From Eudorina sp. 2006-703-Eu-15 (Eukaryota > Chlorophyta > Chlorophyceae > Chlamydomonadales > Volvocaceae): a stretch of 64,000 nt of DNA. Where the stretch lies: assembly GCA_003117195.1 (NCBI GenBank), contig BDSI01000019.1, positions 558,001 to 622,000 on the forward strand, in the 5' to 3' direction. The position numbers and the translations under genes are program-made. Below, piece by piece: positions 1 to 10,294 of this stretch; positions within the stretch are counted from its first letter, which is position 1, and each line of letters begins with the position of its first letter. Below the pieces are notes generated by a model. It was not told the DNA's origin and did no database searches. It was given only the letters and a program-made list of their open reading frames with translations.

Positions 1-489
1 TGATGATTAATGATGACGTTGTTCGATCGTGCATCCGCATCTGCATTATAGTCAAGTGCAGAGCGTGCACCCAGACTCGCCGTTCGAATGGGCTTCTCTT
101 CTCGCTAAACACACACGCCGCAGGAACGGGTACACGCCATCACACGGGGCTTTGCGTACTGATGACGCCCGCTGCTCCGCCCGCACGTGATGAGACCGCG
201 CCGCGCATGCCATGGACGGTGCTGCGGCAGACAGGTTCAGGTTCCGTCCTGAATTTCCGAATCCTCCCTTGTAACGGGCGATCGAAGAACTGCGCTGGTG
301 CTTCCCGCGAAGAAGCTTTCATTCTTCCGCCTCTGCTCGGCTTGTATCGACCGCTTATTGACGGATTGCCTCCCAAGCAAATGCAAGTAAGGCGCACGAT
401 TGGTTCAAGGGCCGCTACGAGCCCTCGCAGCCTGTCGCAGCTCAGACCAGCTCAGACACCCCTTTCACCGTTGCCAGCCAGATTATACA

Positions 490-548
490 TCGCCGATGGC
501 TGTCACCGATGACCCGTGGGGTCCTCTGTAACATTCATCTTAATTATA
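490..548 (+). mobile_element. 3' end of a retroelement-like repeat
   Basis: The 19-base word GGCTGTCACCGATGACCCG at 498-516 recurs exactly at 47384-47402. Both copies continue into a similar GGGRTCC..CTG..A..TCAT tail and then an AT-rich end. Related ends occur in the opposite orientation at 5939-6010 and 25970-26299. A shared 3' end with variable upstream sequence fits 5'-truncated non-LTR retrotransposon or SINE copies. The upstream limit of this copy is not visible. Confidence 0.5.
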
Positions 549-549
549 A

Positions 550-589
550 CAGCCAGATCTTTTAGATCTTACAGCCAGATCTTTTAGAT
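550..589. repeat. Two direct copies of an AGCCAGATCTTTTAGAT word
   Basis: A 17-base word occurs twice in tandem about 21 bases apart, directly after the retroelement-like tail. It may be part of that element's end or a local slippage duplication. Confidence 0.6.
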
Positions 590-2480
590 GTTTGGGGAGT
601 ACAGCTGCTGGTACTCCTCGCATATTCGACCGACACTCAGCCGCCGGTTCTAGCTGCATACCGGGTTCTTGTCTCAGACGTTCCGAGTACCGTAGCCCTC
701 ACCGTTAACTTCAGAAGCATCGCAGTCAGCGCGCAAGTGCATCTGCCGTCATCTCGTCCAGCGAAGGGAGAACAAACACCGCCCAGACACGCAAACACCA
801 GGGCTCGCTCCTTTCCTGAATGGTTCAGTAGAGTTGCTACTGCCCGTATGGCTGTGGCTGTGTGTGGCTGGAACGGTAGGGCCCGGTCGGGTTGAGGCTA
901 CCGCCGCAACGGACGCGCAGATTGTTGCGGGATCTCTTCAGTGGATTTAGTCACCTGGTGCGTCTCCCGGTCTGTCAGCAGCTGGCTGCCGCAGGGGGCG
1001 ACGCCGATCCCCAGTCGCCCTCGAAGGTTTCCCGTGGTTGCCGCGAAACTTCGCTAGGCGCTGTCACGCCGGCCACGCATCTCAAGCGGTCGCACACTTG
1101 CTTGCTGGTCAGGTGCTGTGCGAGGATTATTCAGCGGTGAATTGCCACGTTGCACGGATCTATGCTTGTGCATGGCCGCCGTCGGTCCTCCGGGGGCGCG
1201 ACGCGGCACGGTCTCTACAGCCCGGCAACGGCATTCGTAATGAATGCGTAATATCTGCGTAATGTCACCCCAATCGCGTCAACGTTTACTAAAATCAAGG
1301 ACATTTTCGCTTTGTTCTGCTTCGGACAAAAGATTATGCGGACGGGAAGACAGGATTTCAGCGGACGGTCGGCAAAAATAAATATTGCGCGTTGGAGCTG
1401 CTAACGGTGGATGGTGCTTTGCACCAAAAGAGACCTGAAAATATTTTCATGCTTTCTGGCACGCTTGTAATTGTGCCGAGGCAATTCCGCAAAGAAGTAA
1501 TGCTATTCGTCTGTCGGACGACGTCGTGCTATCGAGGCGTTCATCACTCGGCTCATTTGCTAATATGTCGTGAGATTATTATTACAGATTAATTTAATAT
1601 ATTTTTTTATGGAGGGCTGGTCAGGGACTGATGACAAGCTGAAATGGTACAAGGTTACGGTAGTAGACTGGTACAGGGTACAGGGTATGCTCAAGGCGGC
1701 ATATATATAAGCGACGCATGCCTTAACATTGCACATAAATACTTGATGGAAAAAGTTGCCTCAGTAAAAAGTTGCCTCAGTCTTCGGCGCGGCGCGACTC
1801 ATGGCACCAATGGCGCCAGTCCTCCAGTGGCTGCTGGTATTCACAGCGGCGAGGCTGGCTTACGCATCTGCAGCATATCCATCTCTGCATCTGCCTGCGT
1901 TTGCGCTCGGTGATCTGCAGGTAAGCGGCAGCCGTGCGTGCCAACCGCAACTGCTGACTTCTGTGTAGGCCTTCTGTATTGTATTTGAACTCTCGGGACC
2001 GCTGCGACCGTGCAAGCTGACCGGACAGATAGCTCGTTTGACACCTTTGGGGAGTAACTTAAAGCGGATACGTGCGCCGGGCCGAAACAAGTCGAACAAC
2101 AACACCCGCCCGCTGCTGTCGAATCAGCGATATGCCGTGAGAAATGCCGGTTCAGATTGTGAGCAGCAATACGACCAAGGCTTAATTAAACTCTCTGCTT
2201 ACAGCGCACATGCCGTGTGAATCAAATGTGTCGTGTGCGCGTGGAGTGAGTGCGTAGCTGGCTTGCCCAGCTATCTATCTGTCCGCGCTTATGTGTACCG
2301 GCCGAGCCCGAGCGACCCAAAACCAGATTGGGAACCTGCCCAGCGGGTGACACACCGCTGCTATCAGGCGGTAAAGGGCTGTAATGTCAGCCGCTATCAG
2401 GCGGTACAAAGGCGCACATCGACTGCGCCGAGCACAGCCTGGGCGTACCGTGCGGATGGATTGACGGCGGGCCAGGTACC

Positions 2481-2541
2481 CGCACACGCACACGCACACG
2501 CACACACCCACACACGCACACACGTACACACGCACACACCC
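2481..2541. repeat. CA/CACG microsatellite
   Basis: Alternating CA dinucleotides with CACG and CCCA interruptions. Frames through it give meaningless Cys/Val or His/Thr repeats. Confidence 0.9.
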
Positions 2542-2591
2542 ATCCTCACTGCGAAGTGCGTCCACGTTGCGTCTTGCTGCGGGTCGATCAT

Positions 2592-2637
2592 GTAACCGTT
2601 ACAACGTAACCGTTATAACGTAACCGTTACCGTTACG
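2592..2637. repeat. Three tandem copies of GTAACCGTTA
   Basis: GTAACCGTTA appears three times with spacers CAAC and TAAC, followed by another CCGTTAC. The word is the core of the dispersed palindrome also seen near 5501, 6405, 20894 and 52512. Confidence 0.8.
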
Positions 2638-2723
2638 GGTCGTCGAACGCTGCGCCCTGGTCGCGCTACATTGCGGTACGTCGCGCTTTACGTTTCGTCA
2701 CATGGCCCGCCCGCACCCCGCAG

Positions 2724-5049
2724 GCGCCGAGCGCCGCCACACTGGCGGGTGTCAGGGACGCCATCGCCCGGCTGGGCATGTTCGCGGTGACGGGCCTCCG
2801 AGCGGACGGCGGCGACCCGGGCCACGCGGCGCTGTCTGAGTTCGTCGCCTGCGCCTCCCGGGAGGCCAGCCTGCAGCTCCGACAGGTGAGGTGGGCGACC
2901 CAGCGCCGCCTCACGTCGTACTACTACTGCTTCGTTGTGTGCAGGACAACGCGGCCGACCAACTCTTGCCCGCGCATGCAATGCCCATTGCTGTTTTCCC
3001 TTGCCTGCCTGCCTACCTGCCGTGCAATGCGGCAATGCCCTGCCTCACCAGCGCTGTCAACAGAAATGCGGGCAGGGGAACCCACCTTCCCGTTAGAGCA
3101 GGTGGAGAAAGCAAATAAACGGCGACCGCAAACGGTTGGGGTGACCTGACCCTAACCCAGCCTGCCGCACCAAAGCCATCCTTGCGACCCACAAGTCACA
3201 TCACGCCAACCCTAAGCCTCTGTGCCGCTGCCCCTGCCTGGCCCCCTGCCTGCCTTTCACGTGGGCTCACACACGGCAGGTAGAGATGGAGGACGGGGCG
3301 CTGCGCCGCACGCTGGCCACCGCCACCAACGCCAGCGGGCCGCTGCCCCTGCCCGCCGACGTGCTGACGCGCTGCCCCGACTTCGCGCGCGCGGCCTACC
3401 ATCTGCGCGCCGCGGTGGCGGCGGTCGGCACCGCGTACGGCGGCGTGCTGGACAAACTGATGTACGGCGATGCCGCGTGCCGTACACCCGACCAGTGTTT
3501 CATGGCCGCGTCGCAACAAGGCGAGGGCCTGGAGCACTTCCACCTCTTCGAGCCGCCGGTCGCGTCCCACGCCTCCTCCTCCTCTTCCTCCTCCTCCTCC
3601 TCCTCCGCCGCCGCCGCCGCCGCCGCCGGCGGCAAACTCGCACCCGAGCACATGCTGGCAATGCACTCCGACATCGGTCTCTTCCTGGTCATGAGCCCCG
3701 CGGAGCTGTTTAGCCGTACGGCGTCGTACTATGACGGCGCGTCAGCGGCGGACCCGCAGCCGCCCCGGCGGTCCGAGGACCTCGTCGTACAGTTGCCGGA
3801 CGGGCGCGTGGTGGCGCCCGTGCTGCCGGACGGGGGGACGCTGCTGGTGATGAACGGCGAGGGCCTTACGCGGTGGATGCGCGCGCCCGCGTCGGGCGGG
3901 GTGCGGCCGTACAGCCCCCTGCACGAGGTCCTGTCCAGCGATCTGGGTGGCGACGGCGGCGGCGGCGTCGTGCGGGCCTGGTTCGGTCGCATGTTCATGC
4001 CGCCGCCGTACGCCCAGCTGCAAGTAACCGACAGCGACGCCGACGCCGACGACCACACCCTCCGTCTTCTTCGCGTGGCGGAAAAACACGGAAGCGAAGC
4101 GGGCGATGATGTTGACGAGGGTGATGAGTATGACGATGATGGTGAGGGTGACGGTGACGGTGAGGGGAAGCGGCACGCGTCATCGCTGAGGCGCCCGCTG
4201 ACCTTTGCCGAGTACCGCCGGCACACCTACACGCTCTTCCACGACGGCCGGGGCGGCGAGGCGTCCGCCCTGGGCTGCGCGCCCTCGCGCCGCCGGCTGG
4301 TGGATGAGAGCTCCTGCGGCGCCTCCGAGGTCTATTGCTGGCACAGCTGCATGCCCATCACGCCCGACCTGACCTGCGCCAAGTCCGACATCCTCTGCGC
4401 CAACGCGCTCAACACCAGCCTCCTGTGGCCGCGCGACTACTCGCCGCCCGGCGCCGCCAAGCCCGGCCACTGCAAGGACTGCGCGCTCATGTGCCCCGCC
4501 GCCAAGGGCCTGCCGCCCTCCGCCTCGTCCTTCTGCAACACCCACTTGGGCCCCACCACCATGTGGATGACCGGCTTCCAGTTCGCGCGGGGCAACGAGC
4601 AGCACTCCTGCGTGGTCTTCCTCTTCCCGGAGTGGGTGCTCGACTCGGCGGGCAAGTTCGCGGCCGCGTGCGTCGGCACCCTGCTCATGGGGCTGCTGGT
4701 GGGCTGGCTGGGGCGGCTGCGCAGCCGGCTGCGGGAGCGGTGGGTGGAGGAGGGCCGCTGGGCCCCCGAGTACAGCCCGGCGTGGCGCACGTGGGTCGCG
4801 GACGCGGTGATCCTGGGCATCATCGCGGTGCAGGTGTGTCTGGGGTACTGGCTCATGCTCGTGGCCATGACCTACCAAGCGGAGCTATTCATTATGGTGG
4901 TGCTGGGCCTGGCGCTCGGCCACCTGTTCGCCCGGCCGCGGCCCCGGGCGACCGGCAAGGTCACTTCCGGCGGCGGCGGCGGCAGCAGCAGCAGCGGCAG
5001 CGACGCCTATTCGCAGCAGGAGAAGCTGGAGCCCTGCTGCACCGCGTGA
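2724..5049 (+). CDS. 2OG/Fe(II)-oxygenase-like domain fused to a Ctr copper transporter (5' exons missing)
   Basis: Two exons are visible, 2724-2885 and 3280-5049, joined in phase, giving 643 residues. The acceptor at 2723 follows ACCCCGCAG, so earlier exons must exist. The first part resembles the isopenicillin-N-synthase-like oxygenase fold. A GVRDAIARLGMFAVTGL segment matches the usual N-terminal helix and strand. A His-x-Asp pair (MHSDIGLFLVM, codons at 3664 and 3670) is followed by a distal His (LHEV, 3922) and an Arg-containing VRAWFGRMF (about 3973), the expected Fe and co-substrate ligands. An acidic linker (Asp/Glu/Gly, about 4030-4170) and a Cys-rich segment (about 4270-4550, about 12 Cys) follow. 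The C-terminus is a Ctr domain: TMWMTGF before TM1, then a last helix with MLVAM and the GLALG packing motif. Ctr proteins import Cu(I) as trimers across plasma or vacuolar membranes. Whether the oxygenase half is active is inference. Confidence 0.85.
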
Positions 5050-5182
5050 TGTGCGGCCGCGCTCTCGCGTGATGTGCGGCGCGCGTGTCATCGGATCGGC
5101 GGTAGACCGGTAGTTGGGAGACGCGCGCGTTTATTTTGGCAATACGGCACAATGACTGTACGGCAGTACGGCGTGTTTAGGA

Positions 5183-5187
5183 TGTAA
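5183..5187 (+). terminator. Possible TGTAA polyadenylation signal
   Basis: TGTAA lies about 135 bases after the stop codon of the Ctr fusion gene. TGTAA is the usual poly(A) signal in volvocine algae, but the pentamer also occurs by chance, for example again at about 5353. Confidence 0.3.
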
Positions 5188-5500
5188 GTAGCAGTATGGT
5201 ACGGCACGGCGGGGTGCGGAGGGATACGCCTCGACGTGTGCACGGCCGATAGGTCGAGCCCACTTAACGCGCCCAATGGCGGGATGTCCACGTGGCACAC
5301 GGCTTGACGGACAGACAGACTTGCACATAGTGTATTGCATGCTGTGCGTGTTGCGTGTAAGCCGGTGTCAAGGTTTGTGGTTGGCGTGGACGGTGTCGCC
5401 GTTGGTGGACGGCGCAAGAGGGCATCCCGTTGTCGCGGTGGTAGATCTGCAGGGGGCCGCGGGGAGGGCGATCGTCGGTGGTCAAAGCAGCGTGCGTGCC

Positions 5501-5520
5501 GTAACCGTTACAAAGTGGAC
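5501..5520. repeat. Copy of the dispersed GTAACCGTTACAA repeat
   Basis: The 20 bases here reappear as a near-perfect inverted copy at 20886-20908 (GTCCACCTTGTAACGGTTAC), so the repeat extends beyond the palindromic core. Confidence 0.65.
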
Positions 5521-5938
5521 CCGTATGCGTGATGTATGACGGACGCGGCAGCGGCCGGCGGATACCCGTATGTGTGTACCGGCTGTGCGCTGACCCAAGG
5601 GTCAGTAAAACCAAGGGTCAGTCAACTGACCCTGGGGACCGCGGCCCGGTGCTGCCAATGCCGGCCTGTTGCAGCTCCTGTGCTGAGCTTACGAGTTGTA
5701 TACTGGTATTGGAGGAGGAGAGGAGGAGGAGTTGCGACAAACGGTGGAAATGGCAGCGGTGAGGGATAGAGAACGGTGGGAGCTGACGGCGGCGCACTGG
5801 TTGCAAACCTCCTGAGGGGTCGATCGCCGATGGATGGGTGGAGGGATGGATGGACACAGTGAACAACACAAACCGACGGTGTGATGGCACCCCTTCCGGC
5901 GACAACGGCGGAACGGGGGGGACCTGTCCGGTGCCAAT

Positions 5939-6010
5939 GTGAAAGAAGGATTCAACGTCACAGCGGACCCCGAAAAGGGATCAACGGTGTGTACCAGGTG
6001 GCAAAGTGCT
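5939..6010 (-). mobile_element. Retroelement-like 3' end, minus orientation
   Basis: Read on the minus strand, this stretch shares CACACCGTTGATCCC and GGGGTCCGCTGTGACGTT with the 3' terminus of the insertion at 25970-26299. The similarity stops at the same end in both copies. Confidence 0.5.
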
Positions 6011-7415
6011 GGGCGGCTGCTTAACTTGTGGCGTGATTCAGCCATTTGTATCCGTTTTTATGTTCCTACTGCGTACGGCAGAAGGCCGGTGAGAGCTGTG
6101 ACAGGAGGCCGCTTCTGCGTGGAGGAGGGACTCCTGGCTGGAGGGTGGAGGCCCGGGGTCGGTCAGTCCAGACGCGCCTCCCGTACGTGTGGCCGTACGT
6201 GCTCGTACAGCGGGGGGAGGAGACACATGAGGTCACGAGTACTGAGAACAATTCGTGTCGTGATCATCTTGTCGCATCGTACCAGGATCGTACAGCCTTG
6301 AAACTCACTACGGTGGGTCCCCGGCGCCTCCCGTGATGGCGCCGAAACCCGTCCGCCGACGTCCCCACCACGTGATATCTCCTGACTGGTTCGAACTGTA
6401 TGTAATGTAACCGTTACAACTTTTATGTTAGCGCGGTTGGCTCGGACGGACAGACGGACGGACGGACGGGTGACCCGATATGCCTGCAGCTGCCGGCGCC
6501 ACCTGCGTCCTGGACCGTGAATGCCCCGCCCCTCCCCCGATCCACAACGTGAGCAGGGAGGTGGCTCTCGCGGGGCCGGACTGAGGGGAACGACCCTCGT
6601 GTGTACGGCACCCGCCGTACCTCCCGCAATGCCGTGACCATCTGGCAACAGCTGCATACCTTGATTGTTTTTATGTTGGAGGCCGACCGGGACTGCCTGC
6701 CCGCCCGCCTGGACGACAAGCGCCTACTTGCAAGCTGAACAGCTGATGTCCACCGATCCATGATGGAGCACTCCACACAGGGTGGGACGTGTTGCCTGGA
6801 CAGGTGCAGGATGGTACTGGACCGACCGGACGTCAAGCCACCGTTGCGTTGTCCGAAGCGGCTAGCCGCCGCCGCCGCCGGCACCCAGCATCGCCAGTCA
6901 CACGCACGCCCGCCAAATGATAACTGCACGCCCGGTCGGGACTACGGGTCCATCTTGTAAGGGTTACAGGATGAATTGCACGTACCAGCACACTCGTACA
7001 AACACCTAAGGCCCTTGCCGTACACAGGGAGTGGAAGCGACATCGGCCACACCGCTCGCTCGTTTCATCGACGATTAGGGCAGCCGGTTAGGTAGGCCGG
7101 AGGTGCTGCACGAACCCCCGTCGGTGAGCCCCGGGACCGTCTCGACAGGGGCACTGCGGGGCTTGGGCTAAGGCGGGGGGACGCCACAAGAGCCGTCCAT
7201 GAGGCCGTACACTGCCGTACGCTGAGCCCCCGGAAGGATGCGCCCAGCGCACGGACCACTGCCGCGCCTTTCCCCCCTCTCCCCCCGCTCCCCCGATCTC
7301 GGTGCCCAGCGTCGCCCAGCGTCCCCGACAACGAAAAGGTCACATGACAATGCCTATGTCGTTGTCTGAGTGTGAATTTGAGTGTGAATGCGTGTACGTG
7401 TGCCGCCCACTCAGA

Positions 7416-7470
7416 ACTCACATACACATACACACGTGGGCTTCTTGTTAAACACATACACACCCACATC
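7416..7470. repeat. CA-rich element with GTGGGCTTCTTGTTAAAC
   Basis: A CA microsatellite flanks GTGGGCTTCTTGTTAAACAC. The same association of a GGGCTTCTT..TAAACACACAC core with CA runs is found near 90, 15235 (inverted), 60030, 60235 and 61220. Confidence 0.55.
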
Positions 7471-8028
7471 AGGGCGCCAAGGCAAGACACCAACAGGACG
7501 CCACCCAGGAGGGCGACCGCATGATGGGGTGCGCGCCGTCGTGCACCAGCAGCACCACGAGCAGCCCAGCCGTACAGATGCCGTAGACACTGACCGGGTG
7601 TCGTACAGGGACCATGGGGCTGCTGCTGCTGCTCCCCGGCTGTGCTTGAGCACAGGCGCCCGCGCCCGCGGGCCCCCCGCAACCCCCTCCGCGGCGGTCG
7701 CACGCGCTGTCTGGGACATCCACCTTCAGTGAGGGCCCCCATACGGCCGGCCACCCATCACACGTTTCAAAACCCCTACCCGGCCATCCTCCCACGGTCC
7801 CACCGCACCTGGGACACCGGACTGGGGTGTCCGACGGCGCACACCCCAGTCGCCAACCTGAATGAACCCCAGTCCCAAGCCACCTCCATTCCCCAAGCTC
7901 TAACTGCCCGAGTGCCCGTCCGTCCGTCCGCCCATCCGTGTGAGCTTCTGCCGTCCGTCCGTCTGTCCGCCCAGAGTCCGTCTTCCTGTCTGTGTGTCCG
8001 TCTTTCGGTGGGTCGATGGGTCGGTGGG

Positions 8029-9899
8029 TCAGTCCGTGACGGTGTACTTGGCGAAGAGGTTGTCCGGGTGAGTCATGGCCTTGAACTCCAGGGCGTTACC
8101 AGAGGGGTCGTGGAAGAACATGGTCCACTGCAGGGTACGACAGGGGAGAGGGAGGCGGGGAGGGGGCGACGGGCGGGGGGAGGGGGGAGCGAGGGATGGG
8201 GGAGGGGGAGGGACGAGGGAGGGGCCGAGGCGAGGATGGATGGGGGAGGGGGAGGGACGAGGGAGGGAGATTGAGAGGCGAATTGGTGGGAAGACCAAAT
8301 GGGTGGGAAGAGCGCATCGGTGGGTGTAACGGTGCCGTGCTGACTGCCGAATGGGGCGACGATCCCGGGGAGCGGGAGGGGGGCGTCGCCGTTGGCTGCA
8401 GTAGCGGCGGGATAAGGTAGGGTGTGGTAGGCAGGGGAAGCACACACAGGGGTGTGGTAGGCAGGGGAAGCACACACAGGGGTGTGGTAGGCAGGCAAGG
8501 CAGATCGATGACACCGGGGTAGGGTGTTGGTGGGCTATGCGGTCCATCCCCGCAGGACCCCTCTGGCGGGCTGGGGCCCTCACCGGCACCTGCCATATCC
8601 CGCGGCCCCCACGGCGCCAAACCCATGCCACGGCTGGCTCCGAGGTGCACCACCTCCGATTGCGGCGGCAGCGGCGGCGGCTGTCACCGCCACCACAGCG
8701 GCGAAGACCATCTCTGCTTTGCCTCTGCCTCTGCCTCTGACGCTGTTGCTGATCCCGAAGACACATCCGGTAACGCTCCCCGACCAAGCTAACCCTCCCC
8801 TCGGCCCCCCGCTCCCTCCCCCCAGCCCCGCTCCCCTCGGATGCGACGGCGGCGCACCTGCTCTCCCGGCTTGCCCTGGAAACGCAGGTGCGGCTCTATC
8901 ACAAACTTGACGCCCTTGTCCTGCGGGGCGTGTGCGTGAGGAGCACCGGGGCGGTCGGGCGGGCGGTCGGGCGGGCGGTCGGGCGGGAGCCGATACGGGG
9001 CGAGTCCCGTACATGGGCAGGCAGTCCGGGTGGGCAGTCGGGGTGCGGCAACCGCCGGCAGGGCGGGCGAGTAGGAGGGAGACGGAGGTGGAGCCGCACC
9101 TTGAGCCTGGCCGCCAGGTCGTGGAACTGGTCGACGGTGAGGGCGGCTCCGAAGTGCGGTACGGGCACCGGGTCCCCGTCCACGGCATTGTGGCTGGAGG
9201 CCGCGTTGTATCCCCGGACCAGGTGGGCCACGATCTGGCGGGGGGGAGGGATGGAAAGAGAGGGAAGAGGGGCCAGGCAGAACGGTTCACGGGCGTCATG
9301 CAGGGGCAGAGGTAATGCACGACATGCCGTACCATGCCAATGTCGTACCTGATGGCCGAAGAGGTTGAAATCCACCCAGGTGGCGGCGGACCGTCCCTCG
9401 GGGCAGCCGAGGACCCTGCGGCGGGATGGGGAGGGGGCGGGTGCGGGATCAAGTGGGTGGAGGGTGGGGGATCAAGTGGGCAAGGAATGGAGAGGAGCTG
9501 TCCATGGGAAGAGCAGGGCGGCAAAGAGCGGCTGCTGTGCGGCCTCGGGGTCCCCGGGGCGGGACTTCGGACTCCCTCCGTCCCCGGGACCTAGAGTCAG
9601 ACTCCGGGCGGACTGACGCCGCCGATGGTGAATCCGTGCAGTGCAGTGGTGGCGAAAAGAGAGATTACCATGTGGACGCAAACACATACGTGGAACGGCC
9701 CCCAGGGTATCAAGGAATATTGATTAGGGCTGGTCCGTATGAGCCGCCGTTGGCGAGGGATCGCCCGCACGCTGGTCAGCCCGTCCGCTATGCGCGCCGA
9801 TAAGACGCTATGCCCGTACGAGCCGTACCCGCCGTAAAAGTCTCTCGCTGCCTGGATGTCATGGACTGGGAAGGCTATATGGAATGGAGGGATGGCCAT
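8029..9899 (-). CDS. VOC-superfamily (glyoxalase/dioxygenase-fold) protein
   Basis: Five exons on the minus strand, 9829-9899, 9349-9415, 9100-9234, 8858-8920 and 8029-8127, join in phase to give 144 residues starting MAIPPFHIAFPVHD. The protein is a single vicinal-oxygen-chelate domain with the two characteristic beta-alpha-beta-beta-beta modules: AARDFYGGVLGCPEGRS in the first, and FFHDPSGNALEFKAM at the end of the second. Likely metal ligands are His7, His73 (VPVPHFGAAL) and Glu126 (GNALEFK). The length matches bacterial and plant stand-alone VOC proteins of about 140 residues, so it appears complete. Substrate cannot be predicted, because the fold serves glyoxalases, dioxygenases and resistance proteins. 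Its start lies 395 bp from the divergent VPS9 gene. A further upstream exon encoding an organelle-targeting peptide is not excluded. Confidence 0.9.
8421..8495. repeat. 30-bp tandem repeat in the last VOC intron
   Basis: Units start at 8421, 8451 and 8481 (GGTGTGGTAGGCAGG...). The third unit is partial and diverged. The flanking intron is also G/A-rich on this strand (8140-8320). Confidence 0.85.
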
Positions 9900-10294
9900 C
9901 TGGATGTTGCTCAGGGAACGGTTAGGTAAAGAGCCAACAGTTGCGCAGCCAGCAACGCTAGGTTACAGTAGTGGAGTACATTGCAAGTAAGCAGGATTGT
10001 AAAGAATATGATGCAACCTGACAATCTGAAAATGAAAATAGAGTACGACAAACCGTCACTTTCGCGAAAAGGAACTTGGTGACCCAGCCCTGATCTGTTG
10101 ATCATACATCATACAAGAGATGACAAATTTCTCGTTTTGTTGCAACCGGCCTTGTTTATGATTGTGTATGTAGAGACAGTGTAAATCAACGGTCTCGACC
10201 TTGCGTGGGCATGACCTCGAGCATGACGTCCCTAGTAGCCTAATCATCCAAATAAACATATTCTGGAGATTTGTGAGAGGGTGAACAGAACAAA
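9900..10294. promoter_or_regulatory. Shared divergent upstream region
   Basis: The 395 bp separate the start codons of the VOC gene (minus) and the VPS9 gene (plus). Base composition is clearly more AT-rich than the surrounding DNA and no exon is apparent, so the two promoters and 5' UTRs must lie here unless upstream noncoding exons exist. I see no convincing TATA box or known regulatory site. Confidence 0.55.

Larger units (their letters stand above)
1..2723. other. Left-edge region without a recognisable gene
   Basis: I see no exon series with conserved protein features here. Open frames are short and look random. The stretch holds a retroelement-like 3' end near 490-548, a small direct repeat at 550-589, a CA microsatellite at 2481-2541 and a repeated palindromic word at 2592-2637. 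The first exons of the copper-transporter fusion gene that begins by 2724 should lie somewhere to the left, but I could not locate them. Confidence 0.6.
5050..8028. other. Intergenic region between convergent genes
   Basis: No coding exon could be supported. The region holds copies of the GTAACCGTTACAA word (5501, 6405), a retroelement-like 3' end on the minus strand (5939-6010) and a CA microsatellite near 7420-7470. It must include the 3' UTRs of the Ctr fusion gene and the VOC gene, which converge here. Confidence 0.6.

Noticed and set aside
2600..3290. GTAC words near the Ctr gene as copper-response elements
   Set aside because: GTAC is common throughout the window, and the real promoter is not located because 5' exons are missing, so proximity is not informative.
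3396..3692. Minus-strand and alternative-frame ORFs with poly-Glu or poly-Pro over the CTC/GCC run
   Set aside because: They are shadows of the Ser/Ala run in the Ctr fusion exon and carry no conserved sequence.
6388..6400. GGTTCGAACTG resembling a tRNA B box
   Set aside because: No A box or foldable cloverleaf is found at the right distance upstream, and no acceptor-stem pairing is visible.
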